Source of the DNA: Asterias rubens
Taxonomy: Eukaryota; Echinodermata; Asteroidea; Forcipulatida; Asteriidae
Direction: 5' to 3'
Assembly (NCBI RefSeq): GCF_902459465.1
Contig: NC_047062.1
Span: 21,705,919 to 21,769,918 of the forward strand
Length of the DNA stretch: 64,000 bases
Each line of letters begins with the position of its first letter. The stretch's first letter is position 1. Shown piece after piece: positions 37,801-49,000 of the stretch. Under the pieces are notes generated by a model. The model saw nothing but the letters and a program-made list of their open reading frames with translations. It was not told where the DNA came from and searched no databases. Both the position numbers and the translations under genes were made by a program.

Positions 37801-38039
37801 TTAATACAATGTATCTACTTCGCATGAATGTCAACTCAGCATTTCTTTGATATTGATCACCCAATCAGTTGTGAATGTGGTCATGGCCTTTCCTAGTTAA
37901 TATTAGATGACCATGATGGCAAGATGTCTGGGGTTGAAGCACCTGACACCCATGGAGCAATAAACTAGCTGACACCATACGCTCCACACCAGTTAATACC
38001 AGGCTATTGTAGACCAATACTCATAGGTTGGGTATCCTC

Positions 38040-38890
38040 AGCTCAATTTCATAGAGTTGCCTTTAAACACAAACAATTAATAAGCTAAGCACAAAACAAT
38101 TGTGCTTACTGCCAAAGGGTTGCCTGCCAAACATACATGTATGTATGCCAATGTCGTTACATGTTAAAGGATTCGGGTACTTTTTCAAAATGTCCACAGA
38201 CATTTAACTTTACACGGTTTGAAGATAATGATAGTAGAAAGCTTCCCTTCAAATATTACTTACTGAGGTGCTGTAGTGCAATTTTTGAGAAATGAGTAAA
38301 ACAAGTCACAAACTAATTTTCGTCTCAGTGAAACAAAAATTATTTTAGCATGTAAAAACCCATTAACCAGAAATCAGTTATGATATTATATCAAAACATA
38401 TCATAACTGGTTTTAATACGTTTTTGCATGCTAAAATTCAGACAAGAATTATTTTCATGGCACTGTTTTACTCATTTCTCAAAAACTACATGTACATGTA
38501 CACCACCTCAGCAAATAATATTTTAAGGGAAGCTTTCTACTATCATTATCTTCAAACTTTGTTAAGTTTAATGTAAATCTGTGGACATAGTGTTTTTTAT
38601 TAGAAAAAAGTTCATAGACCCTTTAAACTGGTTTCCTGCTCAATTTTGCTTGGCTAAAGGTTTGCAACATTCTCTGCCTGAGCAGCTCCATGCCTGATAC
38701 TTCACAGAGGCAACAGAGGCGATTGCCTCCGTTGCCCCTTGCCATTGCCTTGGTGCCCTTGAAATGCTCCAGTAGAAATTTACAATTTCCTCATAGGGTG
38801 CCCTTTGCCAAAGAGAAAATGCCTTGGTGCCCTTGTCCTTTCAAAAATGAAGCATACAGGCCTGCAGCTCTATGTATGAAATTGGGCCCA
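38040..38890. mobile_element. Foldback element F split by two later insertions
   Basis: The left arm (CTCAATTTCATAGAGTTGCC) and right arm (CTCTATG.ATGAAATTGGGCCC) of family F lie ~850 bp apart. Between them sit a TTAA-flanked element (38168-38622) and, in the right arm, a GGGCACC-family repeat (about 38692-38868) bordered by GCAGCTCCATG and GCAGCTCTATG. Confidence 0.65.
38168..38622. mobile_element. 455-bp TTAA-site foldback MITE
   Basis: TTAA at 38164-38167 and 38623-38626 flank ends AGGATTCGGGTACTTTTT and its imperfect inverse. The whole sequence is a long imperfect hairpin centred near 38395 (TATCAAAACATATCATAAC). Confidence 0.85.
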
Positions 38891-39984
38891 GGACATTTAT
38901 TACATGTGTATTTCAGTCCCTTGCAAACACTCAGACAGAAATTGTACCTTGAGAATCGTTGCTGTATTACTATTATCTGAATATAAAAGCATGCCTTTAT
39001 TAAAATTAAAATAAAATTCCCGTTTGTAAAAAATATCTACAGCATGAATACAATTAACCTTTTCTTGAATTAATAGATCAGGCTATATGGCCTACAGAAT
39101 AGGTCTAATAATAAAAAATGTTATGGATTACATTTGTAATGGCACTTCTCACTCAGGAAAACCGATCCAGGCGCCAACACAAACACAAACAGAAAACATC
39201 ATACAAATGATTGATGGATATTATATTGCAGTTAAATGTATCAACGCTGTCCTTTTCATAAAGTTCATTGTACACATGTTACAGATGCCCTGGCAACAAG
39301 ATGTCCAGTCAACTTGTCCATAACTCACACACTATAGACTGATTTGTCACAATTATTCCTTGGGGGAGTGTTCAGGGCTCTGGTTCACACACAGTGTGTA
39401 CATGTATGTCCTCATCACAGCTCATGTTTTGGTCTCCAGCACCATCCCCACTTATAAAGGCCTCCAGGGAGACCAGCCTTCTGTAAACAGGTCTCTGTAT
39501 AATGTCTTATCAGACAGCCACAAAGAAAGAATTATTCACATTACTCACTACAACTGGGTATTTTCATAGCAGAATCACATGAACAATGACTGCTGTGTAT
39601 CACTTTATAAATACATGCACATGTACAGACAAGCTGATGGGTTTACATTATGTTTAGTTAGTAATCTCTCTCAAACAGTGGTCCACTAGCCAAATGCCAG
39701 TTTAAACACATTATGGGGACCAGTCAGAAATATCGCCAAGTTAGGCTGATTACGTTAAGTTCAATGTTGAAAAGCATCCCTAAATTGTATTTCATTTGAA
39801 ATATTGCTCAGAGGAAAAGCTGACAGACCATAGAGCAAGGATCAGACAATGACAAACTAAACTGGTCCTGCTGGCCAGTCACTAAAAAAGTTAAGGACAA
39901 ATCCTAAACTTATAATTGTTCAAATACATGTAGAAGTACCACTCAGACTGATCTTACATGTACACATGTATGAGCTAGGGTTTT

Positions 39985-40348
39985 TAATAATAATAATAAT
40001 AACCCGTTTTTATATAGCGCTTTTCACACCCGGAGGGCGTCCCAAAGTGCTTCACATTATTACCCCTGGTCACTGGGCCTTAAATCACTCCTTAAACCAT
40101 CTCAGCTCCCTGGTGGGGAGTATACAGCCTTGTGCAACATTAATATGCACTACTCGGCTAAATCAATCACAAGAACCATCTCTGCCCTCACAGGTACCCA
40201 TTTACCCCTGGGTGGAGAGAAGCAATTATAGTTAAGTGTCTTGCTCAGGGACACAAGTGTCACGACCGGGATTCGAACCCACACTCTGCTGAACAGAAAC
40301 ACCAGAGCTTGAGTTCGGTGTTCTTATCCACTCGGCCACGACACCCTA
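39985..40348 (-). mobile_element. tRNA-Ser-like SINE with (TAA)n tail
   Basis: Read on the minus strand, a head GTGTCGTGGCCGAGTGGATA ... GGGTTCGAATCCCGGTCGTG resembles a tRNA with A and B boxes. It is followed by a body and a tail with AAAGCGCTATATAAAAACGG, then TTATTA repeats. Diverged copies are near 52280-52545 and 26555-26650. Confidence 0.8.
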
Positions 40349-41155
40349 TTAATATATATAAGTTCTTTTTCCATGATCAGATTTTGCAAAATTTACAATC
40401 TTTCAAATTCATGGTGAAACCCTTTACTAAGCGCGTGTTCTAGTGTAAAAAAAAAAGGAATGTGAACAGCAGAGATTTTTTTTTTATAATAGAAAAGATA
40501 ATTTTTCAAGCAAAACAAACAAATTACAGTGTATTACTGTGGTCACTTCATTATGTACATGTATGGCCTATATAATAAAACAGACTGCCAGACATTTGAA
40601 GATCATAGCCTTAACTTGTTATTTTGGCAGCTTTTAAATCTACATGTACTCGCAATAAGCCTCTTTTTATTGTGGTCATGTGACTTGTTGTTGCTGGTAC
40701 TAATTATTCTTATATAGCAAAAATTATGTGAACTGACACTTGTTGCATTCAGCAACATACATGTACTGGAACTATGTAGGTCGGGCCCTTACAATAACAA
40801 GTACATTTTTAATCAATTTTTTAACCATCTAAGTACATGTATGTACGCGTACTGTTACAGGTTCATGCCGGGTCCATTGTATGTGATGCGAGACAAATAT
40901 ACCAAGATAGAATAAAATCATTTAAAAAAAGTTAAGCTTAACAATACAGTTTGTTGTATCCTTGGGCTTGGCCATCTGCATGTGTATTTGTATTAGAAAT
41001 GTAGTACCCAAATCACTTCGATGGTCATACTTCTCCACATAAAATCCAGTACATACACAGCACTTTACCTGATTTATGAGTATGTTTGATTGAAAGTAGC
41101 TATCTTTTGGGTCTAGCTTAGAGTCCTAGTTAGATTTAGATAAGAGCCAGCATGG

Positions 41156-41450
41156 GGCCAGTAACCGTGGTCAAGTGGTTAGACTGTAGGACTTGCAATC
41201 ACAAGGTTGTGGGTTCGAATCCCCCAGCTAACCGCTGATTTCACAATGCAATGACAAGAATAATTATTGTCGTCTAGTTACTGAATCACAATTTCTTGAT
41301 TTGTGCAACTCATAATAATAGACATTAAACCAATGTTTGTATGAGAGAGATTGGCTGTTGCCAGCTTGGTGTTTATATCCCCTTGAAGTTGTGGGAGTTT
41401 GCTGAGTTCCCTTGATGGGAAGATCATCTAAACAAACAAAACAAACAAAC
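41156..41450 (+). mobile_element. tRNA-derived SINE with (AAAC)n tail
   Basis: The tRNA-like head has CCGTGGTCAAGTGGTTAGAC and GTGGGTTCGAATCCCCC. The body ends CTTGATGGGA...CTAAACAAAC. It matches 19930-20268. Acceptor-stem pairing is poor, so it is not called as a functional tRNA. Confidence 0.75.
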
Positions 41451-41997
41451 GGTAAGTGTAACTGGGGCTCTGTACTCATTTTGTTAAATGTTGACATTTG
41501 CATTTTCAAAATGCAAAATTCCCCAAAAAGCAGCAAATGACAATTCTTTTTTAAATGAGACTGAGCGAGCCCTAGGTAGTCTATAGAAAAGCACATTTCC
41601 ATTTAATTTTTCTGTACACACAACTGTAACTAGTCAAAAACAAAGAGGAAATTACAAAATCACAAAACATTCAACGATATAAAAAGAAGAGGATAACTTT
41701 CCGAAGTTTCTTTATCATCGTACACATCGTATGGCACCACCACTTTTTCATCGAATTTACCTCAATGAGATATCCCTTTTTGTAAAATTGAGTGAAAAAA
41801 CCTACTATGCATTTCACACAGTACACACCAATCACAATCGCACATTCACATTTTGATTGACAACACCGGCAGATGAACCGAACCGAAGCAAAACCACCAC
41901 GACCACCTAGCGGAGGTCCAGCATCGTCCCCTCAAAAACATTCACAAAAACCACCTATTTTATCAATCAATTGCCGATAAACAAAAAAAAAGAGAAA

Positions 41998-42300
41998 CCT
42001 TACCTTATGTAGACGAAATCCCGCCACAACGCATCAACGTGAAATGGTGTTTATAAAAATCCTGACAAGTCGAAAACTTTGGAGTCCCCTGTGACTCAAA
42101 GCTTCGGAATTGATGATGAGTTCATGATGCGTAATTTCATCCCATCCAAATGGACGCCCTTCGCCTCTCGCTGGTACCCTTGCACTAAACTTTTGAAATT
42201 ATTTATGTGGAATTTTACTGTGCTGGTCGGCAACCAGTGAGAATCGTCATCCGGGAGTTTTAAAGGTGCGGGATCTAGACTGGTGCCGCAGGTAACTCCA
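41998..42300. promoter_or_regulatory. Candidate shared promoter region of PAK (minus) and SDHAF1 (plus)
   Basis: On the minus strand a donor GTAAGG (42003-41998) follows CpG-containing sequence, a candidate PAK 5'UTR exon beginning leftward of about 42060. On the plus strand a GTAACT donor occurs after CCGCAG at 42291, and an acceptor (TTTTACCTGCCAG) lies four bases before the SDHAF1 ATG. The two genes would be head to head. No TATA element was recognised. Exon ends are guesses. Confidence 0.35.
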
Positions 42301-42931
42301 AAGTGCACTACAAACGCGTAGAAGGAGTTTGGCGGTCATTTTTCAAGAAAACGCCGACCTTTAACAGGTTCTCAGAACACATGCATTACAGGGAGGTTAC
42401 AAAATGTTTCATAACAAACAAAATTGTTATAGCGTTTTGCTTTTTAATCAGTGTAGTGTACGTTGTCATCATTAAAGCAACTGACCTCTATTTCCAGGGA
42501 AGCTTGTGTAAGTTCAGTTGTGGTTCACCTTAGCTCTATATATTGTTTGATAAACCAACTTTACAATAAATTCTGTTTACTTTTTATAATAATTTGTTAT
42601 AATAATTTTAGTTAACAAAATCCTTGGATCCATTTTATTAATTTTTTTTACCATAAAATATTATATTAAATAGCTGGGTGTTCATGCTTCAACATGCTTC
42701 GCACAATGAGCAAAAGTGAAGCGAATTTCCCTGTGTCGCAATTGGATTTTGGAAAACAGCGCGTAAAACAATCATGATTCTTCGTGTCACATAATTCACT
42801 GGGCATTTGCTTGAATTGAAGTATGAACTGGGCTATTTCGACTCCTTGCACAAAAGTGGAGTGCACCACCATGACCACACTGCATGCAACATTTCCACCA
42901 TTTTGGGAGTCTATCGTCGACTCCCATTCCC

Positions 42932-42986
42932 AGTGGTGGACGTAACCCTCCTCCCGACGGCGAGGAGGGTTACAGTATCGCAACTA
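42932..42986. mobile_element. Diverged tiny palindromic element (TAGTTGCG family)
   Basis: ACGTAACCCTCCTCCCGACGG pairs with GAGGAGGGTTACAGTATCGC, ending CAACTA. The outer left arm is degenerate and no target duplication is visible. It lies only ~120 bp from the intact copy at 43105. Confidence 0.6.
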
Positions 42987-43104
42987 CAAAAGGGATGTGG
43001 CATTGAGGTAAAAGGAAGGGGTTAAAATAGTGTTGAGTTCTACCTTCACGGTCTGACTTAGTGGATTCTACGCCTTGTGTTACATTCCATTTCATATGTT
43101 CAAT

Positions 43105-43168
43105 TAGTTGCGATAACGTAACCCTCCTCCTGGCGGCCGTCGGGAGGAGGGTTACGTTATCGCAACTA
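43105..43168. mobile_element. 64-bp palindromic element with 9-bp target duplication
   Basis: Arms of 26 bp (TAGTTGCGATAACGTAACCC..., perfect inverse at the right) surround a 12-bp centre. Direct repeats ATGTTCAAT at 43096-43104 and 43169-43177 flank it exactly. Confidence 0.85.
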
Positions 43169-43436
43169 ATGTTCAATCTGTGACTCACTGGTATCCTGCT
43201 TATATTTGCTTAGCAGAAAAACTTCTATGAAAATGATAGACCTAGAACCAACTATGACAATGCCAAAGTTGAGAATTTTTAACACTGTGATTAATTCCTT
43301 TCAATGTTTCTTCACTTCACAGGCTGTCTATCAAGTAAAGTGGATTGTGGCAAACTCCTCATCACCCAATGATCCAAGAACGTACTGATTGACAAAATTG
43401 ATACATACATGACTGTTGGTTTTACCTGCCAGAACA

Positions 43437-43712
43437 ATGGCCAGCCGCCACAGCAAACTGCAACGTCAGGTTCTACAGCTCTATAAGCAGTTCATGCGAC
43501 TAGCTGAACAAAAGCCAGGACTGGTCTCCCATGTGCAGTATGAGTTCCGCAAATGGGCCACCCTAGAGCGTACTGATGTTCTGCGTATCGAACATCTGTT
43601 ACGGAGAGGCAATAGACAGCTGGTTATGTTGCAAAGAGGAGGGGTCGATAGAGCAGGAGCATTTGTGAGCGACAAAGATAGAACTATTCCAATCACTTCA
43701 GACAAGAGTTGA
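43437..43712 (+). CDS. SDHAF1: Succinate dehydrogenase assembly factor 1 (LYR family)
   Basis: Family knowledge: SDHAF1 is a mitochondrial-matrix LYR protein that helps insert Fe-S clusters into the SDHB subunit of complex II. The 91-residue reading frame opens with MASRHSKLQRQVLQLYKQFM and continues with FRKWATLERTDVLRIEHLLR, then RRGNRQL and GAFV. This is the order and spacing of conserved SDHAF1 blocks, at a typical length. The coding region is in one exon, as in mammals. The ATG at 43437 is preferred because a splice acceptor ends at 43432 and the frame upstream has no other ATG. The LYR tripeptide reads LYK, and the second LYR-like site reads LLR. It points away from the PAK gene to its left. 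Confidence 0.93.
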   Translation: MASRHSKLQRQVLQLYKQFMRLAEQKPGLVSHVQYEFRKWATLERTDVLRIEHLLRRGNRQLVMLQRGGVDRAGAFVSDKDRTIPITSDKS

Positions 43713-44159
43713 TAATTATGTGGAACCAATGGGGGACTTTTGAGACGCTGGTGGCAGCAGACTTAACGATCCCTCTCGCATAGGTCTAAGGACGTGCACT
43801 ACTGCCACAACTGTGAACAAGGACCATCCAAAAGTCTCCCATTAACTCTGGGCAATACAAATTTATTGGGAAAATATTCTTGGAGTTTTTTTCCTTGATG
43901 TGAAGGGCCGAAACAAGGCATAATACTTTGTTAAGACTTAGAGTTGAGACTGTAATGTGTCACTGAAGCTGTCAAAGTTGAGGTCAGAGGCTATAACAAC
44001 AACAAATCTGTGCCGTCTAAACTTCCAATAGCATTATCTGAAGCTACAAAAACATTGAACGGAATACAGAACATTTATCTTAATGACGTCCCAGTCACTT
44101 CAGCTACCAATATTGTGTTAACAAAGATATTGACAAAATAGGAAGACTGCCAAAATAGG

Positions 44160-44260
44160 ACTAGATAGCTCAGTTGGTAGAAGTCTGGCACGTTAATCCG
44201 GAGGTCATTGGTTGGAATCCGACTCTAGTCAATTTTTCTTTGTTCAACCCAAAAATTAAT
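44160..44260 (+). mobile_element. Fragment of tRNA-derived SINE
   Basis: TAGATAGCTCAGTTGGTAGA ... TTAATCCGGAGGTCATTGG ... GACTCTAGTCAATTT matches the tRNA-like head of the SINE near 11590-11665 in the opposite orientation. Confidence 0.6.
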
Positions 44261-44502
44261 GTTTTGTCAGGATTAGAACTCCATGTATTTGTTGTTCATT
44301 TGAATGAAAAGCAAACATTGCTATTTAGTTGTGCAAAAAAATGGATTTGGTGGGAAACGAACCAGGGTCCACAGAGGTAGAAGGCAGAGATAGAAACCAC
44401 ATACTAGCCAACCAGGGAGTTGATTTCACAAAGATGGTCCCAAGCTAGGATGAGTAACTCGTCCTAATAACTCGTCCTAACTCGAGATAAGACTAGTCTT
44501 AA

Positions 44503-44873
44503 AGACACTGGACACTATTGGTAGTTGTCATAGACCAGTCTTCTCACTTGGTGTACATGTATCTTAACATTATGCATAAAATAACAAACCTGTGAAAATT
44601 TGAGAGAGATTGGTCGTCGGAGTTGCTAGATAACTATGAAAGAAAAAACACCCTTGTCACACAAAGTTGTGTGCTTTCAGATGCTTGATTTCTAAACTTG
44701 AGGTCTCGAAATCAAATTCGTGGAAAAATACTTCTTTCTTGAAAATTACGTCACTTCAGAGGGAGCCGTTTCTCACAATGTTTTATACTATCAACCTCTC
44801 CCCATTACTGGTTACCAAGTAAAGTTTTATGCTGATAATTATTTTGAGTAAATACCAATAGTGTCCACTGCCT
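44503..44873. mobile_element. TTAA-site MITE, family A
   Basis: TTAA at 44499-44502 and 44874-44877 flank termini AGACACTGGACACTATTGG and AGTGTCCACTGCCT. 371 bp. The central palindrome has partly decayed. Confidence 0.85.
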
Positions 44874-46049
44874 TTAACTCTTTGTGAAACCCACCCCTGA
44901 TTTCATAGTACATGTGTTTCACAGCTCATAAAGAGGATATGAGACAATGCAAGTATACATGTAATGTGCAATCGAGACTGAAATTCCACATTAGGAAGAT
45001 ACACATTGTTCATTTAAATGTCACTCTTCTTTAATGAATATGCACACAATATAATAAAAAAAAATGTGCAAATTTGCACTGTGTACTAAATTAAAGATGA
45101 AAGGACTAATAAAATACATATTTTGTTGTTAAATTCTGTTTCTATAATTCTCAATTCTGTCTTGCCTCGTAGCAGTTAATATACAAAACATTAAGTAAAA
45201 ACTAAGATGTTGATGGTCACAGTTTTGTAAGGCATCCATTCAAATGAAACCTAAACTGAACAAAAGTAAAACAAAGTCTTGTGTAGGATGAAAAACAACA
45301 ATTTCTGAAACAAGAAACCAACACAATAAAATTGTGAAAATGTCTTAAAAAAGCTTGACCGAATAAAGTGGTTTGTACTACATTTAAGTGTGTGTTTTAG
45401 AATGCCAGCCCCCTTTGTGCAATCCATTTATTGAGAAAACAGCCAAAAATTCCACATTATTCTCATCAAGAATGTTAATTCCATCCGGTTTAGTAAGGTG
45501 ACAGCGAGTACCAACTGTATCTCTCTGGCCTTAGCATTCACAAACGGACACCACAGATATTTTAATATCCAAAGGAAATGTTGGAGCCCAGTTATTACTC
45601 TTATTATTATTATCATTGACAAAATAGAACTGGCCATTGCAAACTGCTTGCCAAGCAGAGTTACTTGGGTTTTAAATGCAAACAGTTAACTAATGGCCTC
45701 ATGTTTCCACAACAGGAGAGTCCTTCTCAAACAGAGCTTTTTTCTATATAATAAAAGATTGAAATTAGTAATTTATATGTACATGTACACGTATTTACAC
45801 ATTGGGAAAGGACAATTACATTTGTCCGTATAAAGAAATCAATTCGTGTTATTATTATTTCTTAATGTTTTGTTTGTATTTCAAAAACTATAATTATCTG
45901 CCAATACACAATGCCACTTTCCCAAACTTTACAAAAATCTGTTTCCACAATGGCAATATCTCTTTTTAAAGATCTCTACCTAAATTAGTATGTAGGCCTA
46001 ATATACAAAATAAATAATATTCAATTCTGCTATCTTCAAATAATTTTTT

Positions 46050-49000
46050 TTAGATGAATAGTTTTACTCTGCCTTTTGTTTTCCCAGAGTCCTGAGTTGT
46101 CACACTTAAAGGTTTAGGGGGCCCTGTCGACGACCTGGGGTCGTTTCTTGAAGTTGAGCGTTGCTTCTTGGGCCACGATCCTGGGGTGCAATGAGAGGAT
46201 GTCTGGCAAGACTGAACAAGACTTTTGTTGATTCGTGAAGGATAAGAGTTTAGAAGTGGCGATCGATTATCTCTTGCACGCTTTTGGAGAGACACAGGGC
46301 TGGTAGTTCTCGGGGAGCTTCGTGTCGGCTGCCTCGACCCCGGTCCCAGTAACGCCCTGTAAAGTCTAGGGTGAAGTGGACTAACCTTGCCAAAAGTGGG
46401 AGATGGTGAAAATGGCGATTTGCAACTCAGAGAATTAGAGCGGAGAAGCATTGTCGATCGCGAAGCTGCATCTGTTGAGCTTTCCGTCGAGGTACATGTA
46501 GACGGAGAATCGTGTCCCAACTTACTTTTGCAGCCGGCACAGAAAGGGCATTTTGAGTTATGAGCTATGGGGCTATCAAAGACACTCTCATGTCTTTCTG
46601 GTGTTGTGCATTCGGACGATTTGATTTCAGATGAATTTGCTGAGGGTATCTTTTCTAGGGATCCTTTGGAATCCTTTTCTTCAGATGGTAGACAACTTGT
46701 TGCGGGTGACTCCTTTGAGGTTTCCTCCTGCTTTATGGACACTTCATGTGTTTCAGAGTACACATTAAGTAAGGACTTTTGAATCAACATTTTCTCAGGA
46801 GTAGGAATAGATTTCTTTGTATTGGCATCTTCATCTCTGTCAATACATTTTTCTGGACACTGGATAGAGAAGTAAGGATTACCAGGACTGTCTTGCTTGT
46901 CCCCGTCATCCTGAGACAATGAGGATGGTTTGGCTGGAAAAGGAATGCTTGGTGAATTCTGAAGTTTGCAATCAAAGTTCTTGCTGGATGGTGATCCAGA
47001 TGGTGAGACTTTTGCATCATTGAGGCTGCTACGATAGCTGTTCCAAGTCACAATTTTTAGATCACTGCTCCCTGTTTCGGGGCAAATGCCATTTCGGTTT
47101 TCAGAGCTTCCAGAAGTTTCGTTCGTGCCAATATCACTCTCTGCACCAGAGAAAATGTTACGATAGCTGTCCCAAGTAACAGTTTTTAGATCATTGCTCT
47201 CTGTTTCGGGGCAATTGCCATTTCTCTTTTCAGGGCTTCTAGAAGTATCGTTCGTGCCGATATCACTCTTTGAGCAAGAGGGAGGAACAGCTTCCCCATG
47301 CTCACAATGATTTTTTTCTATGAGTTCATCTTCTACACCATTTTTACTTTGATCATCTACCATGCCATTTTGTTCCCTTGACTTACACAGATCAGAAGTT
47401 GGGCTTTCTCTTGGCAGCCAAGGAGGAAAGCTGTTCTCCTCAATAATCATCGGTGACGGTTTCTCCACAGTCAACTCGTCAATATTGTAGCTGTAGCTCT
47501 GTGAGATTCCACTGTCTGGTGATGTCTCAGACGATAATTTTCGATCAGCACTGGGTGGCTTTACGATCTCGAGCCCAAGTGCATTCTTGTCACCTGGTTT
47601 CTCACAAACAGATTCATCAGTAGTTTTGTCATCTGTTATAACTGATGGAATGATAGGATCTTTGTTTGGATGCTTGGATGAAGGCGTCCAATGCTCTGAT
47701 GATACAGCCGATTCTTCAAGTGATTCAGCATCAGTGTGTGTACTTTCTTCGCAGCTGGTGGCATCTGGCTTCTCGAATATCTCGTTGGCGTCTTCAGAGA
47801 TCAGAGCTGACGGGACAGGAGAGGGTACCCCATCAGATTGAGAGGCTATAGTGTTTTTAATCTCAAATGACTCATCAGGAATATCTTGCTTTTTCTTCCC
47901 TTCATGCATCCTCAGGGAAGCTCCTCCAGTCTGCTGAACTATATCTGGATGGGATAAAGACTCCTCTGAATTCTCAAGGTGCAGGGTAGGAGAAATATCA
48001 GTCGCCAGATAACTTTCAATTGTTTCCCGTCTTGGCATCCATGAGAGTTGTTCTTTGTTACCTCCAGCGAGATCAACCTCGATGGAACTGGCTTTCTTCG
48101 TACCATCCTCGACTTTGACTGGTGGTCTGGTTGACTTTACAGGACTACTGGACACTGAAGGCTTCTCTCCTGGTCTGGTTTGATAGGGACTATAGTTCCT
48201 TTTGGAATGCAGTCTCCTCAGAAGCATCCCACTGGATGTTTCTCTGACTTGATTAACCGGTTTGATAACTGCTGAAACGCTGCGGGCTGCTTTCTTTTTA
48301 GACTGAGAATCATTGCACTTTTGCCTTTGAGACCTCCGTAGTAGAGACTGAGCTCTCATTTTTCTTCGTTTCACTTTAGTCAAATGTGGTTTGACTAATG
48401 GATACATATGGCGCAGTTTTATTCTGCTTCTCTTCCTGGGTGCGGATTGTGGGTTACCACTCCCGGGAGTGCTTTCATCGGAATTGGCCTTTCCAGCAGG
48501 GCTATCTTTACTTAGTACTTGGCTAGTCGAGGACTCTTTAGGCTGGCTAGCAGATGATTGTTCACCTTCCCGTAAGTTGCAGAAGGGAGTAGCATCACCA
48601 GTACTCTCATTTTGCAAAGAGATGTCTTGATGTATGCCAGACTTTCTAGAGAGAAGCTGTATCTCCTCCTCACCTTTGTCGACAGCTCCAGCTGGTGTTG
48701 ACCCGTCTGGTGGGGCATGTCCTTGGAAGGAATCATGATGGGTGGTGTTACAGCGTCCCCTTACCATGTTTTCTTCTTCATGTTTGTAACAGTCACTCTC
48801 CCTACTTGTGTATGTGCTCTCTTCACATGTAGATGTTGCAACGACGTCATCGTTGTCACCACCTTTCTTCCCCCAGTTTAGCATGAAGGAAACAGAATTT
48901 CTAGGGCACCCTTTCATATTCTTGAAGAACACTTCTTGTTCCGTAGGGGACGCAGATCGCTCAGTAGATGGAGTTTCAGCGGATTTATCCTCATACTCCT

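Larger units (their letters stand above)
31886..42003 (-). other. Probable first intron of the PAK gene (about 10 kb), no gene seen
   Basis: No coding exon could be supported on either strand. The region has unique AT-rich sequence, SINE fragments (near 33060 and 39985-40348), nested foldback repeats (38040-38890), a tRNA-derived SINE (41156-41450) and many short ACATGTA/TACATG runs. It is interpreted as an intron because a donor-like signal at 42003-41998 and the acceptor at 31888-31886 bracket it in minus-strand sense. Confidence 0.45.
43713..46049. other. Interval between convergent SDHAF1 and PHF7-like genes
   Basis: No coding region was found. The interval should contain both 3'UTRs: plus-strand AATAAA at 45053 and 45362 and a minus-strand AATAAA (45432-45427) are plausible polyadenylation signals. 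It also contains a tRNA-like SINE fragment (44160-44260) and a TTAA-site MITE (44503-44873). Confidence 0.5.

Noticed and set aside
41156..41232. Possible functional tRNA gene
   Set aside because: A and B boxes are present but acceptor-stem pairing is poor, and the same head is joined to a SINE body and (AAAC)n tail, as at 19930.
42303..42533. 76-residue plus-strand frame upstream of SDHAF1
   Set aside because: No recognisable family, ordinary composition for 5'UTR/intron sequence, and no splice site joining it in frame to SDHAF1.
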